Counted from the first letter of the stretch, positions 15,303 through 25,241 are shown. The stretch is DNA of 64,000 nt from JAWSVE01 sp050789445 (GCA_050789445.1 JAILXR010000001.1:1302001-1366000); one strand, 5' to 3'. Notes: generated from the sequence alone by a model not told the origin. Program-made: numbers and translations.

Positions 15303-16025
15303 ATGAAAAAAGTGACCAGTTTCATTTCTACTTTTATTAAAACACTGATAAAAAAATCTTTGATTGTTTTACTCTTCGGATTACCCTTCAGTTCTGTTGC
15401 AGATATTTTTGTAGACAGAGCCATTGTTCGCATGAGTGCTGACCAAACTCCTCGCGAAGATATTAAAGTGATCAACAACGGGAATGAGGTCGGGTATGTT
15501 CAAATCGAAGTATTTGAAGTTCAAAATCCCGGTACGGAAAAAGAAGAGCGTGTGAAAATTACGGACCCAGATCAATTAAAGTTAATTGTTAGCCCCAGTA
15601 AATTAATGATCCCCGCTAACAGTCAAAAACTTGTACGTATCGTTAACTTAGACCCAGGCAGTAACGATGAAAGAATTTACCGTATTAACGTAACTCCCGT
15701 ACTGGCACCGTTAGAAGAAGAAAATGGTTCTATCGTTCGCGTTGTCGTCGCTTATCAATTATTAGTTATCATTGATCCTGCAGCTCCAAAAGAAGAATTA
15801 AAAATCCTTCGAGACGGAAAAACACTCACCATCGAAAATACCGGCAACACCAATGTACTATTCAGTGATGGCAAACAATGTAACAAGGAAGGCAATAATT
15901 GTTTTGATATTGCGGCACACCGTGTTTACCCGGGAAATACTTGGACGATTGAATTAGAAAAAGATACACCTGCTATTTTCAAATTGACTAGTTTCAATGG
16001 CATTCGTGAAATCAACACACAATAA
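15303..16025 (+). CDS. Periplasmic fimbrial chaperone (PapD-like)
   Basis: The ATG at 15303 is preferred, since it starts a normal signal peptide (MKKVTSFISTFIKTLIKK...SSVADIF); the frame opens 33 bases earlier. The 240-residue protein has an N-terminal Ig-like domain with the family pattern of strands (VRMSADQTPREDIKVINNG, LIVSPSKLMIPANSQKLVRI) and a second domain with the ENTGNTNVLF strand and a Cys pair (GKQCNKEGNNCFD). PapD-like chaperones cap subunits in the periplasm by donor-strand complementation and deliver them to the usher, whose gene begins 16 bases downstream. Confidence 0.88.
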   Translation: MKKVTSFISTFIKTLIKKSLIVLLFGLPFSSVADIFVDRAIVRMSADQTPREDIKVINNGNEVGYVQIEVFEVQNPGTEKEERVKITDPDQLKLIVSPSKLMIPANSQKLVRIVNLDPGSNDERIYRINVTPVLAPLEEENGSIVRVVVAYQLLVIIDPAAPKEELKILRDGKTLTIENTGNTNVLFSDGKQCNKEGNNCFDIAAHRVYPGNTWTIELEKDTPAIFKLTSFNGIREINTQ

Positions 16026-16041
16026 ATAGTGATGATGGATA

Positions 16042-18969
16042 ATGCCGCAACGTTTTAACGCCATGACAAAAAATTCTAAAACACGAAGATTTTTATCCAA
16101 GAAAGTCTTCGCGTTTTTGGCTAGGATTCTTGCTGAAAAAAAAACATTAACTTACAGTTTAATTCACTGTTTTGTTTTCTGCATGTTAGTTAGCACGCTT
16201 TCATTATCACAAGACACACTCGAATTTAAAATTGAACCGCCGATTATTGATTTATCATTCCCAAAACCCGAACCTATTCTTGTGGAAGACGCCCCCGTTT
16301 CTATCGACGTTCCTGACTTCACGTTAGAACCCATTGATAAATCATCATCTGAAATAGAAAATAAAAATCGCAAAAAAGAAATCGCAAATAAAAATGCAGA
16401 ATTGGAAAACATAGAACCTGAACAGACAACATCAAACAAGAAAGAACCTAAAAAAAAGCGACAAGCCAAAGTCCCCCCCGGCTTTGAAAGTTTATCAGAA
16501 CCCCAAACAACGATTGTCGATATCTATTTTGGCGACGAATATTTAATTTCACAATTAGCAACCTACACGGCTGATGAAATCACACTATCAAATTCAAACG
16601 TTATTATCGCAAAAATACCGACCATTCTTGATACTGAATCAGTTCAAGGAATCTTAGATAGCCCATTACCGACCAATGTAGAACTGGCCTGCTTTTACGA
16701 AGGACAAAATAACTGCGGAAATTACACGCCAAGAATTACTGGAGTTATTTTTAACGAAAATTCATTTCGTGTAGATCTATTTATTAACAGTGATTACTTA
16801 TCTGTTAGAACGGCTGGCCATAGAAAATACATCCCTGCATCCGATGGTGACTGGTCTTTACTGCAGAATTTGAGTGCGGCTTACGCCGGTTCAACGTCAA
16901 GCCGACCTAACAATTCATCTGTAAACTTATCTACACCAGTAAATAGTGACCCAAATATTGAGTCAAACAATAATAATTATTCAATTAATAGTCATTCTAC
17001 TTTAGCTTTTAAAGAAAACCGTTTCCAGTTGTTGGCCAATTTACGAGACAACGGTGATAATGAAAGCGAAAACAATATTGATACCGCTGTTTTTCGTCGG
17101 GACTGGCAAGGCTTAGAGTATCAAGTCGGTTATTTTCGTGGCAACAGCAGTAGCTTTCAATTTATGGGTGACAACCCTATTCGAGGACTTCGATTTGCCA
17201 GTTCGTTAGATACCCGTGAAGATTTGCGACAAACATCAGGCAATGAGTTACAAGTTTTTCTAACCAGTCGAAGTGAAGTGTTAATATTTAAAGATGATCG
17301 CCTCATTAGTTCTCGTTTTTATGATGCGGGAAATCAAATACTCGACACTCGTCAATTGCCCGGTGGCGCTTATGACGTGCAAATAAAAATCATTGGCGCG
17401 GGCGGCGTCACTTCTGAAGAAACGCGATTTTATATAAAATCAAATCAACTTCCTCCCATTGATCAGCCTTTGTATTTTATCGAAGCTGGTGAAATTTTAA
17501 ATTCAGAAGATACGTCAGGTTTAGCAAACGCTAGCGGCAAACGATTAATTCGAGGTGGCTATCACTATCGCTTCTTGGATCAAATTGGCGCAATGGCAGG
17601 GATCAGTCATACATCAGGGTCACTTTCATCCAGTGATAATTTACTCACCGACAACGAAAAAAACATTTCATTAACTGAGCTAGAGTTTGGCGTTACTCAT
17701 CTCGGTAAGTATCATGATTTAAGTATTGGTGGGTTTGCAGGTAATGAAAATCGACACGGCGCTCGATTCAATTTACGAACTCGGTTTTCCGGTTTGTTTT
17801 TTAATGCGAATTATCGCCGCGTGTGGAATGATAACTTTGATCCGTCAGCCACCCTATTTGAAAACGATTTATTAAGCGAACCTAGTACACAAGCATCTGT
17901 TAGCTTCACTTCGCTTTTGCCTTTCGGTCGAGTAGAACTTAATGGGCGGCTGAATCGTCGCTTTGATAACACCATCGAAACCTATACGGCTCGTTTCGAC
18001 TTTCCTCGCCTTCGCTTTGGTTTTAGCGAACTGTATACCGGTATTCAAACAAGTCGCGAAGAAGGTACTAGCACAACATTGTTCACAATGGAATTACGAT
18101 TTAATAAAAAACATATAACGGCTCAACTTAGACCGGAATACTCCACAGAAAAAAACTCGTTAGGCGAAACAAAAAGCGGTCTACAGTCTTACGGTATTGT
18201 TAGCTGGCACGATAGAGACTTATTACAAGATAAAGATTTGCGCATCGATGTGCGCGGACAAAATATTGATAGCCAATCGGGTATTGGATCTGAAGTTGAT
18301 TTTGCAACACAAGCTGGGAGAATTCGTTTACAAGCAGAGCGCTATTCACTCTCATCCTCATCTTCAACTACATCAACTAACTCTACAGAAGGAACGAGAA
18401 TAAACGGTAATGGCTTTACGAGCTTTATGATCAACCGTAACAGCATAAAACTCGGCGGAAAAGATCAATCACAAAGCGCTCTACTCGTAAAAATTAATGG
18501 TGACATTAGCGACGCTACCTTCGATGTCATTATCGATGACTCACGTCGAGGTATTGCGTATCCCAACAAAACAACCGCTATTAATTTACGCCCTTTCTCC
18601 ACCTATAAAGTCCGTCTCGCACAACGCGGGACTTCATTTGTGGAATACGAGCAAATCGAAAAAGAAGTAACACTATACCCAGGTAATGTCGTTACGCTTG
18701 AATGGAATGCTGCTGAGCTCAATGTCGTATTCGGAAAAATAATTGATCAAAATGGAAAACCTGTTAAAAACGCTTTGATTAAAGGCGTTTCTGGTATTGC
18801 GACAACGGATGAATATGGTTTATTTCAAGCAGAGATTAGAAGTGACGTTAACAATATTAGGGTAGAAACAACAACGTCAGAATGTGGACTTCAACTTCCT
18901 GATTACACAGTTAAAAAACGCATTGCCAGTCTCGGCACGCTGTCTTGTGTCTTTCAAGAAAAACCATAA
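16042..18969 (+). CDS. Outer-membrane usher, CfaC/TcfC type
   Basis: A 975-residue outer-membrane pore that secretes and polymerises chaperone-bound subunits. The export segment lies at about residues 38-56, behind a long basic N-terminus; ATG codons at residues 1 and 8 are both possible. An unusual segment (about 57-143) rich in Pro, then Glu/Lys/Asn, precedes the usher N-domain (PPGFESLSEPQTT). The middle is beta-barrel with the GGAYDVQIKI plug-side strand. The C-terminus (residues 900-975) is the carboxypeptidase-like Ig domain (NGKPVKNALIKGVSG) typical of CS1-family (alpha-clade) ushers. No tip adhesin gene follows; the next gene is convergent. Confidence 0.85.
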   Translation: MPQRFNAMTKNSKTRRFLSKKVFAFLARILAEKKTLTYSLIHCFVFCMLVSTLSLSQDTLEFKIEPPIIDLSFPKPEPILVEDAPVSIDVPDFTLEPIDKSSSEIENKNRKKEIANKNAELENIEPEQTTSNKKEPKKKRQAKVPPGFESLSEPQTTIVDIYFGDEYLISQLATYTADEITLSNSNVIIAKIPTILDTESVQGILDSPLPTNVELACFYEGQNNCGNYTPRITGVIFNENSFRVDLFINSDYLSVRTAGHRKYIPASDGDWSLLQNLSAAYAGSTSSRPNNSSVNLSTPVNSDPNIESNNNNYSINSHSTLAFKENRFQLLANLRDNGDNESENNIDTAVFRRDWQGLEYQVGYFRGNSSSFQFMGDNPIRGLRFASSLDTREDLRQTSGNELQVFLTSRSEVLIFKDDRLISSRFYDAGNQILDTRQLPGGAYDVQIKIIGAGGVTSEETRFYIKSNQLPPIDQPLYFIEAGEILNSEDTSGLANASGKRLIRGGYHYRFLDQIGAMAGISHTSGSLSSSDNLLTDNEKNISLTELEFGVTHLGKYHDLSIGGFAGNENRHGARFNLRTRFSGLFFNANYRRVWNDNFDPSATLFENDLLSEPSTQASVSFTSLLPFGRVELNGRLNRRFDNTIETYTARFDFPRLRFGFSELYTGIQTSREEGTSTTLFTMELRFNKKHITAQLRPEYSTEKNSLGETKSGLQSYGIVSWHDRDLLQDKDLRIDVRGQNIDSQSGIGSEVDFATQAGRIRLQAERYSLSSSSSTTSTNSTEGTRINGNGFTSFMINRNSIKLGGKDQSQSALLVKINGDISDATFDVIIDDSRRGIAYPNKTTAINLRPFSTYKVRLAQRGTSFVEYEQIEKEVTLYPGNVVTLEWNAAELNVVFGKIIDQNGKPVKNALIKGVSGIATTDEYGLFQAEIRSDVNNIRVETTTSECGLQLPDYTVKKRIASLGTLSCVFQEKP

Positions 18970-18982
18970 AGCTTTTTGGACG

Positions 18983-19483
18983 TTAGCGGGATTTATTAGG
19001 CTGAAAAATATAATAAACGTCCCATTCATCTTCATGAGTCGCCACAAAACCATGTAATTTATAAAATTGATTTGATTGACTATTTTTTAACGCACCTAAA
19101 CGTATCGGCAAACCAAGTTGTTTTGCGTTTTCAAGAAGAGATTTCAATACCTCACCGCCAATTCCTTTACTCTGAAAATCGGGATGTATGTAGAAGTGGT
19201 CTAGCTGCAAATAATTTTCTGCATTTTCAAACATTTGATGAATGACAAAAAATCCCGCCAGTACGGTAGAAAGTGAACCTTCTTGATCGCTCTCCTCCTT
19301 TCTCGTTTCATCAATAATTATCTTCCAGGTATTTTCTGGAGAAAAAGTATCTAGAAAACGATTCCTTGCTCGCTCAGGGTCAAACCGCCCTATTGCTTTC
19401 AAGCTTTCTTTCATTGCGGCAACACGCAAAGCTGCAAGAACATCACCTTCGTTTTTTTGAGCTTCAGATAGAGAATATTTCAC
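18983..19483 (-). CDS. GNAT-family N-acetyltransferase
   Basis: The GCN5-related acetyl-CoA fold is shown by HPDFQSKGIGGEVLKSLLE (acetyl-CoA P-loop, Q/R-x-x-G-x-G type) followed by NSQSNQFYKLHGF, the standard C-terminal strand-helix. The GTG at 19483 is chosen because VKYSLSEAQKNEGDVLAALR begins the domain as in relatives. The frame opens with TTG at 19528, inside the preceding GST gene, and that would add 15 residues with no family match. The protein has about 166 residues and is cytosolic. The substrate cannot be predicted. It is probably translated with the upstream GST-like gene. Confidence 0.8.
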   Translation of the reverse strand: MKYSLSEAQKNEGDVLAALRVAAMKESLKAIGRFDPERARNRFLDTFSPENTWKIIIDETRKEESDQEGSLSTVLAGFFVIHQMFENAENYLQLDHFYIHPDFQSKGIGGEVLKSLLENAKQLGLPIRLGALKNSQSNQFYKLHGFVATHEDEWDVYYIFQPNKSR

Positions 19484-19506
19484 ATCTATATTAATGATTA
19501 CAATAT

Positions 19507-20130
19507 TTAAAAGCTTATACTCGGCCAAACTTTTGCTTGCTCTAAGGCGCTTTTAAATAAATCCCATTCCAAAAGACTATTTTGATACTGCTTTGCATCT
19601 TCACCAAGCTGAATATCATAATTAAATAACCGATGAGCCATAACAGAATAAAAAACATCAGCAAGTGATGGCGTCCCAAAATAAAATTCTCCTTCTGCTT
19701 TTGACCATATTTCTTCTATTCTGCTAACTTCTTTTTCTAATTCAGCTGTAGAGCTATAAGTTTTTTTTCCGTCTAAATAATACGGACAGTTATTTCTAAT
19801 CAAAGTAAAACCTGAATGCAGTTCTGCACACAAACTTCTACAAACCGCTCTAGCACTCAAATCTTCGGGATACAAAGCACCATCTGACAACTCATTAGCA
19901 AATTCAGCAATCGCTAACGAATCGTGTATTTTTATATTGCTAGCTCTCAGAACAGGCACTAGCATAGTGTCTGAATGTTTGCTAAGTACAGTTTTATAGT
20001 CATTGCCACCTAGTGGAATAACAATTTCTTCGAAATTGATTCCTGCCAAATTAAGACTCATCCATGCACGCATAGACCATGTCGAACCAACACCAACAAC
20101 TAAACTGATATTCCCAATTTCATTAACCAT
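19507..20130 (-). CDS. Glutathione S-transferase-like protein
   Basis: 207 residues with an N-terminal thioredoxin-like domain (VGSTWSMRAWMSLNLAGINFEEI, and the cis-Pro strand MLVPVLRASNIKIHDSLAIAEFAN, where D-S matches the glutathione gamma-glutamyl binding motif) and an all-helical C-terminal domain (GTPSLADVFYSVMAHRL). The potential catalytic Ser sits in STWSMR. A role in glutathione conjugation or reduction is expected from the family; the substrate is unknown. It lies between a GNAT enzyme and a lipoprotein gene, 3 bases from the latter. Confidence 0.85.
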   Translation of the reverse strand: MVNEIGNISLVVGVGSTWSMRAWMSLNLAGINFEEIVIPLGGNDYKTVLSKHSDTMLVPVLRASNIKIHDSLAIAEFANELSDGALYPEDLSARAVCRSLCAELHSGFTLIRNNCPYYLDGKKTYSSTAELEKEVSRIEEIWSKAEGEFYFGTPSLADVFYSVMAHRLFNYDIQLGEDAKQYQNSLLEWDLFKSALEQAKVWPSISF

Positions 20131-20133
20131 GCT

Positions 20134-21069
20134 TTATTCTTCTATATTGACCGTTTCAATCGCGCCTGAAGTTAGTTTAATTTCATAATCACCTTCACTA
20201 AAGACCATGCTATTAAAATCATCGCTATCAAAATCATCAATCGTACCGTCACAAGTAAATGCTAAAACATAGGTGCCTGGCTCCAGAAAACCTACGGTAT
20301 AGTCGTAACCTTGATTGCTATTTTTTTCTACGATAGCAGAAGTGATCGGATCTCCATCATTCCCTTGGTAATCTTGAATATCGGCACCACTTCCATCAAA
20401 TACATAAACCACATTTCCCTCAGAATTACTGGTACCGTTATTATCACAAGATGATTGTGTCGCAAGATTGCTGGTTACTGTACCCACGATGTGTGCAGCA
20501 CGATCACTTCTTACAACACGAAGTGTGGGTTGAAGCTCAAACGTTCGCAGTAAGGGATCGGTTGTCGTTTCCACAATGGATTTTCGAAGATCAAAATCGA
20601 GCGTAAAATCAAAATCTGAATCATCTTCTATGGTGAATTTCACATCGACACTCAAGCCAGCTTCTGAGCCTACAGCTATTGGTATTTCATACTGGCTGCC
20701 ATCAATACTGATATTCGATAATGATTCGTCTAGCACTAGCGTTATCGCTTCGTATTCGCCAACCGGTAAAGAATAATCATCTAAAATTTCTTCGCTGTCA
20801 GTGCCAACATAATCTAAGAGGTCAATCGTTTCAGAATTATCGAGCTGAATATCAATTAACGTATCGTTATCAACTTCTTTGACCTTAAAGCCGGTAATCG
20901 TAATATTCACTGAATCCGCATCATCGATAGGAGCATCAGTAATATTGAGAGTCAGCTCACCTTGAGCATCACCACTGCGGTTTTTTGTTTCAACACCTCG
21001 ACAACCGACTAACGTAATCACAGCGATAACAAAAGTAACATTAATTATTTTAAACATGGTTTTTCTCAC
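20134..21069 (-). CDS. DUF4382 lipoprotein
   Basis: 311 residues with a lipoprotein signal (INVTFVIAVITLVGC, lipobox LVGC) followed by a DUF4382 domain (GELTLNITDAPIDDADSVNITITGF...). It is strongly acidic, with a repeated beta-sandwich pattern, and ends in an Ig-like carboxypeptidase-regulatory-type segment (SNQGYDYTVGFLEPGTYVLAFTC). DUF4382 proteins are surface or periplasmic with no established role; binding carbohydrate or metal is speculation. It is anchored to a membrane by Cys acylation. It precedes the GST and GNAT genes closely on the same strand. Confidence 0.82.
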   Translation of the reverse strand: MRKTMFKIINVTFVIAVITLVGCRGVETKNRSGDAQGELTLNITDAPIDDADSVNITITGFKVKEVDNDTLIDIQLDNSETIDLLDYVGTDSEEILDDYSLPVGEYEAITLVLDESLSNISIDGSQYEIPIAVGSEAGLSVDVKFTIEDDSDFDFTLDFDLRKSIVETTTDPLLRTFELQPTLRVVRSDRAAHIVGTVTSNLATQSSCDNNGTSNSEGNVVYVFDGSGADIQDYQGNDGDPITSAIVEKNSNQGYDYTVGFLEPGTYVLAFTCDGTIDDFDSDDFNSMVFSEGDYEIKLTSGAIETVNIEE

Positions 21070-21130
21070 AACAGTTCCTTTTAAATTTTAAGTAGCTTTT
21101 GGTGGCAGAACAATGACACCAGCCCCTGAA

Positions 21131-22525
21131 TTAACTCTCTATCTGATCTTGAAGTAACAACTGTTTATAGATCAGATCAGAAATTAATTGATGATTCTCA
21201 ATTGTTTTTTTCTGCTTAGAGATATCTTTAAACATCCTCATCAAACCAGCTCTGTCTTTCACTGACAGCTCGGTCAGTGGCTGGTTCTCTTCTATCGTTA
21301 ATTTATTTCTATTGGCATGAGTTCGCAGACAAATTAAATGTTGATGCCTTAATGCACGACCCAGTAACACAAAAGGAAAATTAGGATGCGTGACCGGACC
21401 GAAACTTAGTGTTTTTCCACCCGTGGGAATGCCACGAATTTTAAATTCCGCCAGTTGATCGGAGAACTTCCAAGCACTTGCCGCGCCCGCTACACCGCCA
21501 ATGAGTGAGCCAAGTAATAATGAGTGCCCTCCTGTTGCCACATCGACCACAACTCCTGCTGAAGCGCCTGCTGCTGCTGCGACGTATGTCAATTGCTTTC
21601 GATCCAAGCCTAGAAGATACCAATTATCTTGATTAAACAAATCCGAATCGATCACATCAAGCGCTGATTCTTCTCTTGCTAACCGGTAATGGGCATAGGT
21701 TTCTTCTGTTTTTTGGCGACTTTGTTGTTCGTGTGATTGAAGATAGCGTTTATATTTTTCAAACAACACTGATTTAACTGGATCCGTTGGTAATCCCTGA
21801 GGAACCATTTGCGTTTCTTTATGCTGTAATAAATCCACTAGCATCGAAGCGATAATATCGCTCGCTTGACGGTGCTGGCGCTTTCTTTCACCTGTTAATA
21901 ATTCAACGGCTTGTTGTAAATTTTTTTGCCATTCGGTATTTAGTTGCCCAAAAACTTCTAACAAATTTATTCGCTTAGAAAATTCTGCATTATGGGCATT
22001 AAAAACACGAACGATTTTAAAGTATTGTCCAAGTGCTGCTGTCCACTCTTCGACATAGTCTTCATTATCGATAGGATTAATGACGGCTAAACTTGGCTGA
22101 CCTGTCCAGCGTAAAATTTCCATTTCTGCTTCGTATTCAGGGCCATACGGTCGTGAGCCATCCACCACATAAATAATCCCTGCGCCATCAATTACAGGTG
22201 TTAATAATTCACACTCGTTCAAAAATTGTGGATCATCCTTATGTTCATCGACAAACGCTTTTATAGCTTGCTGTCTCTGCGATACATCGTTGCAATAGTT
22301 TTCTAGCCACGCCAATGTCGCGCGAGCTCGCTGAAACCCTGGGGTATCGATCAGTTCATAAATTATGTCATTATCGACTTTCATCGGGAAGCTTCTGGCT
22401 GTTTTTGTCGAGCCGGAAGTCCTTTCAATATAAACCGTATCATCCTGAGCAAGCGTTGCAACGATGCTAGACTTTCCTTTATTCGGATGACCGACAACTG
22501 CAAAATGAGGAGAGGGAATAGTCAT
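21131..22525 (-). CDS. DUF3482-type GTPase
   Basis: 464 residues. The N-terminal G domain has the P-loop GHPNKGKSSI, switch region ERTSGSTKTARSFPM, G3 DTPGFQ and a probable G4 NPID. The C-terminal DUF3482 half has an Ala/Gly-rich hydrophobic stretch (LTYVAAAAGASAGVVVDVATGG), likely a membrane hairpin or membrane-associated segment. The start overlaps the end of the DUF2868 gene by four bases (ATGA type), so the two are translationally coupled. The pair is conserved in Pseudomonas and relatives with no settled function; a membrane-associated GTPase module is the reasonable inference. Confidence 0.88.
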   Translation of the reverse strand: MTIPSPHFAVVGHPNKGKSSIVATLAQDDTVYIERTSGSTKTARSFPMKVDNDIIYELIDTPGFQRARATLAWLENYCNDVSQRQQAIKAFVDEHKDDPQFLNECELLTPVIDGAGIIYVVDGSRPYGPEYEAEMEILRWTGQPSLAVINPIDNEDYVEEWTAALGQYFKIVRVFNAHNAEFSKRINLLEVFGQLNTEWQKNLQQAVELLTGERKRQHRQASDIIASMLVDLLQHKETQMVPQGLPTDPVKSVLFEKYKRYLQSHEQQSRQKTEETYAHYRLAREESALDVIDSDLFNQDNWYLLGLDRKQLTYVAAAAGASAGVVVDVATGGHSLLLGSLIGGVAGAASAWKFSDQLAEFKIRGIPTGGKTLSFGPVTHPNFPFVLLGRALRHQHLICLRTHANRNKLTIEENQPLTELSVKDRAGLMRMFKDISKQKKTIENHQLISDLIYKQLLLQDQIES

Positions 22526-24141
22526 GAAGATTCCTCCTCTTTCTCTTTATTATCATCATTTTTTTGAGGAAGGCTTTCTTCGCCTTTCAAAACCCAAAGA
22601 CGTAAATTTCTCATCGATGAGGAGACGTCAGACGCAAATTTTCGCCAATCGGATTCTTCACCTGCTGTAATTTTTTTATTGTTAAGCGGCACGAGTAATA
22701 AATAGATTACGGAAGTTGAAGAGAGTGTGTTCAGCCCACTCAATTCACTAACAAAGTCGCTAAGTTCTTCTAGCGGAGGCTCCCAACTTTTCACCGCAAT
22801 GACGATATTGTTTTCGCTTTTCTCGGCCAGCGTTTTCAACAACAATTTATCTTCTTCTAAATCCAATCCCGCCGTGTGAATATCGTAAGATGTAAAACCA
22901 CACTGTGAAAGAAAGCGCTTTGTTGTATCTGCTACTGGCAGGCCATTTTTATCGGGTAAAGCACCCACCCAATTAATAACAGATACCTTTTCTTGAAAAC
23001 TAACCGCGGGCTGCTTGGATGTATCTGATAGGTCTGTAGAGATTCTTTCTGAAGAACTTGATTGAGTTGTCACAACCGGCGACAACATTCTATCTAAAAG
23101 CAATCTCACTCCAGGATAAGACAAAAATGTGTTTTTTGTTTTTTTTGCGGCCTGCACTTTAAAAACAAGCCATAAAATAACACGAGGTAATAAACCATAA
23201 AAAATGATAACTGCAAACAAAAATGGCCACCAAGCCCGCATACTTTGTATTGTGCTAGATGAAAAAGTAGTCTGTAGAAATTGGTAACGAGTATTAACAA
23301 CAATATCTTCAGTGATTGTCGCGACAGGAAATACAGTTTTCCAAGGTGTTGATATCAAGTCAAAAAAGGAAAATAAACTTTCACTATTAAGATTGAAAGT
23401 CGAACTCCACCCAAAGTTTCTATCCGTGAACGCCAAGATAATAAAAAATGCGACTAGCGCACCAAGATTGAAAGCAACACCAAACAACTGCCCCCAACGT
23501 AATAGTGATAATCGAATAACATCAGAAAAATATTCCCAAGCAATAATAGGCATTGACGCTGACGCCGCATCAGTTCCCCTGATAGTCTTTGAAAACTGTT
23601 TGACTGCCCGCCCAAATAATAATTTGGCCGGATTAAAATTTTCGAACGGCAAGTGAAATGATGAAAGATTAAATATCGCTGTTGTACCCACCAATAGCGT
23701 CAACAGTAAAAACACCCACTGGACACCAATAAACAACGTCAAAAAAAGCAATACATTGACGGGCTGTTTCGCATCGACAAACACTAATCCCGACAATGCG
23801 ATGACGCCACAAAAAAGTCCAATCACAAACATCCATAACGCGATAGCAGGTTCTTTATTGTGTAACGAAAGATATTTCGGCGTAACAGGTTCAGTTTTAT
23901 CTAACCAGTGTTTTAAGATTTTTATTACAAATTTCGGAGACGATTTTTTTTCAGATAAGTTTTTCGAAGAATGGCTATCAATTAAAACATTACTTGAATC
24001 CTCACCGATGTACGAGGTGGCAATTTTATGATCCCGTTCATGAAGATCACGAAGAGAAGCATTGCTGTCGGCACTCATGCGAGCACCTAATCGTACAAGA
24101 TCAGTTAGGGATACGGAGGTCGATGTTGATGTGTTTGGCAC
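22522..24141 (-). CDS. DUF2868 membrane protein
   Basis: 539 residues with an N-terminal soluble part, about four hydrophobic segments (for example ALWMFVIGLFCGVIALSGLV, VLLFLTLFIGVQWVFLLLTL, and two around residues 215-330) and a C-terminal soluble domain (VINWVGALPDKNGLPVADTT). It belongs to DUF2868, always near a DUF3482 GTPase in this lineage; the stop overlaps the GTPase start by four bases. The C-terminal domain includes IVIAVKSWEPPLEELSDFV, whose fold resembles a nucleotide-binding partner. The function is unknown, and partnership with the GTPase is inferred from overlap and co-conservation. Confidence 0.85.
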   Translation of the reverse strand: MPNTSTSTSVSLTDLVRLGARMSADSNASLRDLHERDHKIATSYIGEDSSNVLIDSHSSKNLSEKKSSPKFVIKILKHWLDKTEPVTPKYLSLHNKEPAIALWMFVIGLFCGVIALSGLVFVDAKQPVNVLLFLTLFIGVQWVFLLLTLLVGTTAIFNLSSFHLPFENFNPAKLLFGRAVKQFSKTIRGTDAASASMPIIAWEYFSDVIRLSLLRWGQLFGVAFNLGALVAFFIILAFTDRNFGWSSTFNLNSESLFSFFDLISTPWKTVFPVATITEDIVVNTRYQFLQTTFSSSTIQSMRAWWPFLFAVIIFYGLLPRVILWLVFKVQAAKKTKNTFLSYPGVRLLLDRMLSPVVTTQSSSSERISTDLSDTSKQPAVSFQEKVSVINWVGALPDKNGLPVADTTKRFLSQCGFTSYDIHTAGLDLEEDKLLLKTLAEKSENNIVIAVKSWEPPLEELSDFVSELSGLNTLSSTSVIYLLLVPLNNKKITAGEESDWRKFASDVSSSMRNLRLWVLKGEESLPQKNDDNKEKEEESS

Positions 24142-24245
24142 TAGTTAATCGTTAGCCTAATAGCATTATGAATTAAAAACCGACGATAACGATTCCGGCA
24201 GTTCGGTGCAACAAAGTTGAAAGTATCTTTAAAGAGAACCATCGG

Positions 24246-24881
24246 CTAGCAAGAACCAAAAGCAACACCTGTCCCACGTAAACCACAATAGCCATCGGGA
24301 TTTTTCGCAAGATATTGCTGGTGGTACTCTTCGGCATAATAAAAATCAGAAAGCACTTCTATTTCTGTCGTGATTTCTGCTTTCCCCGCTTGGGTTAAAG
24401 CTTGCTGATAAGCATGTTGTGACTCAATGGCTTTCTCGCGCTGAGCATCGTTGGCGCAATAAATACCAGAGCGGTATTGAGTACCCGCATCATTCCCTTG
24501 TCGCATGCCTTGGGTAGGATCGTGGGATTCCCAAAAAACGGTTAGCAATTTATCCAATGTAATAATAGAAGGATCAAAAACCACCAAAACCACTTCGTTG
24601 TGACCTGTGTAACCTGTACAAACCTCTTCATAAGTCGGGTTTGGGGTGATACCTGCAGCATAACCGGCTGCCGTAGTGAAAACGCCTTCCAATTGCCAGA
24701 ATCTACGCTCCACTCCCCAAAAGCATCCCATTCCAAAAACCACCTGTTCCATTTGAGAAGGAAATGGGGCTTTTAAGGGGTTACCGCTCACAAAATGTGA
24801 TGATGTGACACTCACAGGAACATCTCTGCCTGGTAGAGCATTTTCCTTTGTCGCAAGTTCTTTAAGCTTAGTTCGCCACAT
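24246..24881 (-). CDS. msrA: Peptide-methionine (S)-S-oxide reductase MsrA
   Basis: Repairs oxidised methionine. 211 residues, matching the long (E. coli-like) form. The catalytic motif GMGCFWGVERRFW holds the active Cys, followed by TAAGYAAGITPNPTYEEVCTG and the HDPTQGMRQGNDAGTQYRS signature. A resolving Cys is present near the end (YCGLRGTGVAFGSC). No signal peptide, so it is cytosolic. It is transcribed alone; a 644-base gene-free stretch lies upstream. Confidence 0.95.
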   Translation of the reverse strand: MWRTKLKELATKENALPGRDVPVSVTSSHFVSGNPLKAPFPSQMEQVVFGMGCFWGVERRFWQLEGVFTTAAGYAAGITPNPTYEEVCTGYTGHNEVVLVVFDPSIITLDKLLTVFWESHDPTQGMRQGNDAGTQYRSGIYCANDAQREKAIESQHAYQQALTQAGKAEITTEIEVLSDFYYAEEYHQQYLAKNPDGYCGLRGTGVAFGSC

Positions 24882-25193
24882 TGTCTATTCCTTACACATT
24901 GGTTTCAGGTATATAGAGGGATAATTAACATTTAATATTCAGTTACAGCTAAGGTTTCACTGTTTCATTTTCGCTTTTTAAAATATTCTAAGATGCTTTT
25001 TACCATCTATTCATTAAGCTGATGATTCCATCCAAGAATGTTGAATTCGAATTTTACCAAAGTACAGACTCATGATTATTACTACTTAATTATTAGAAAA
25101 TTTAAATCTGATTGTTTTCCATACTAAAAAAGCTTGGTTTAGAGGCAGTACAGGTCGTTTTTCAACCAAGCCAAAATCAACTTACAAAGAAAC

Positions 25194-25220
25194 GATATTG
25201 TGAAAATTTTCCACAATATC
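25194..25220. repeat. Inverted repeat with 9-bp arms overlapping DnaA-box-like site
   Basis: GATATTGTG (25194-25202) and CACAATATC (25212-25220) are perfect complements separated by nine bases of A then T. It looks like a protein-binding palindrome rather than a terminator. Confidence 0.6.
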
Positions 25221-25241
25221 TGTGGATAAGTCAGTGGATAA
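25207..25241. promoter_or_regulatory. Cluster of three DnaA-box-like nonamers
   Basis: TGTGGATAA (25221-25229) is a perfect consensus box in reverse sense (TTATCCACA). TTTTCCACA (25207-25215) and AGTGGATAA (25233-25241) each differ by one base. The three lie within 35 bases, in alternating sense. No dnaA or oriC-type gene is near, so titration or regulation is more likely than an origin. Confidence 0.5.

Noticed and set aside
25194..25241. Chromosomal replication origin
   Set aside because: Three DnaA-like boxes are too few, and no dnaA, dnaN, gidA or AT-rich 13-mer series is adjacent.
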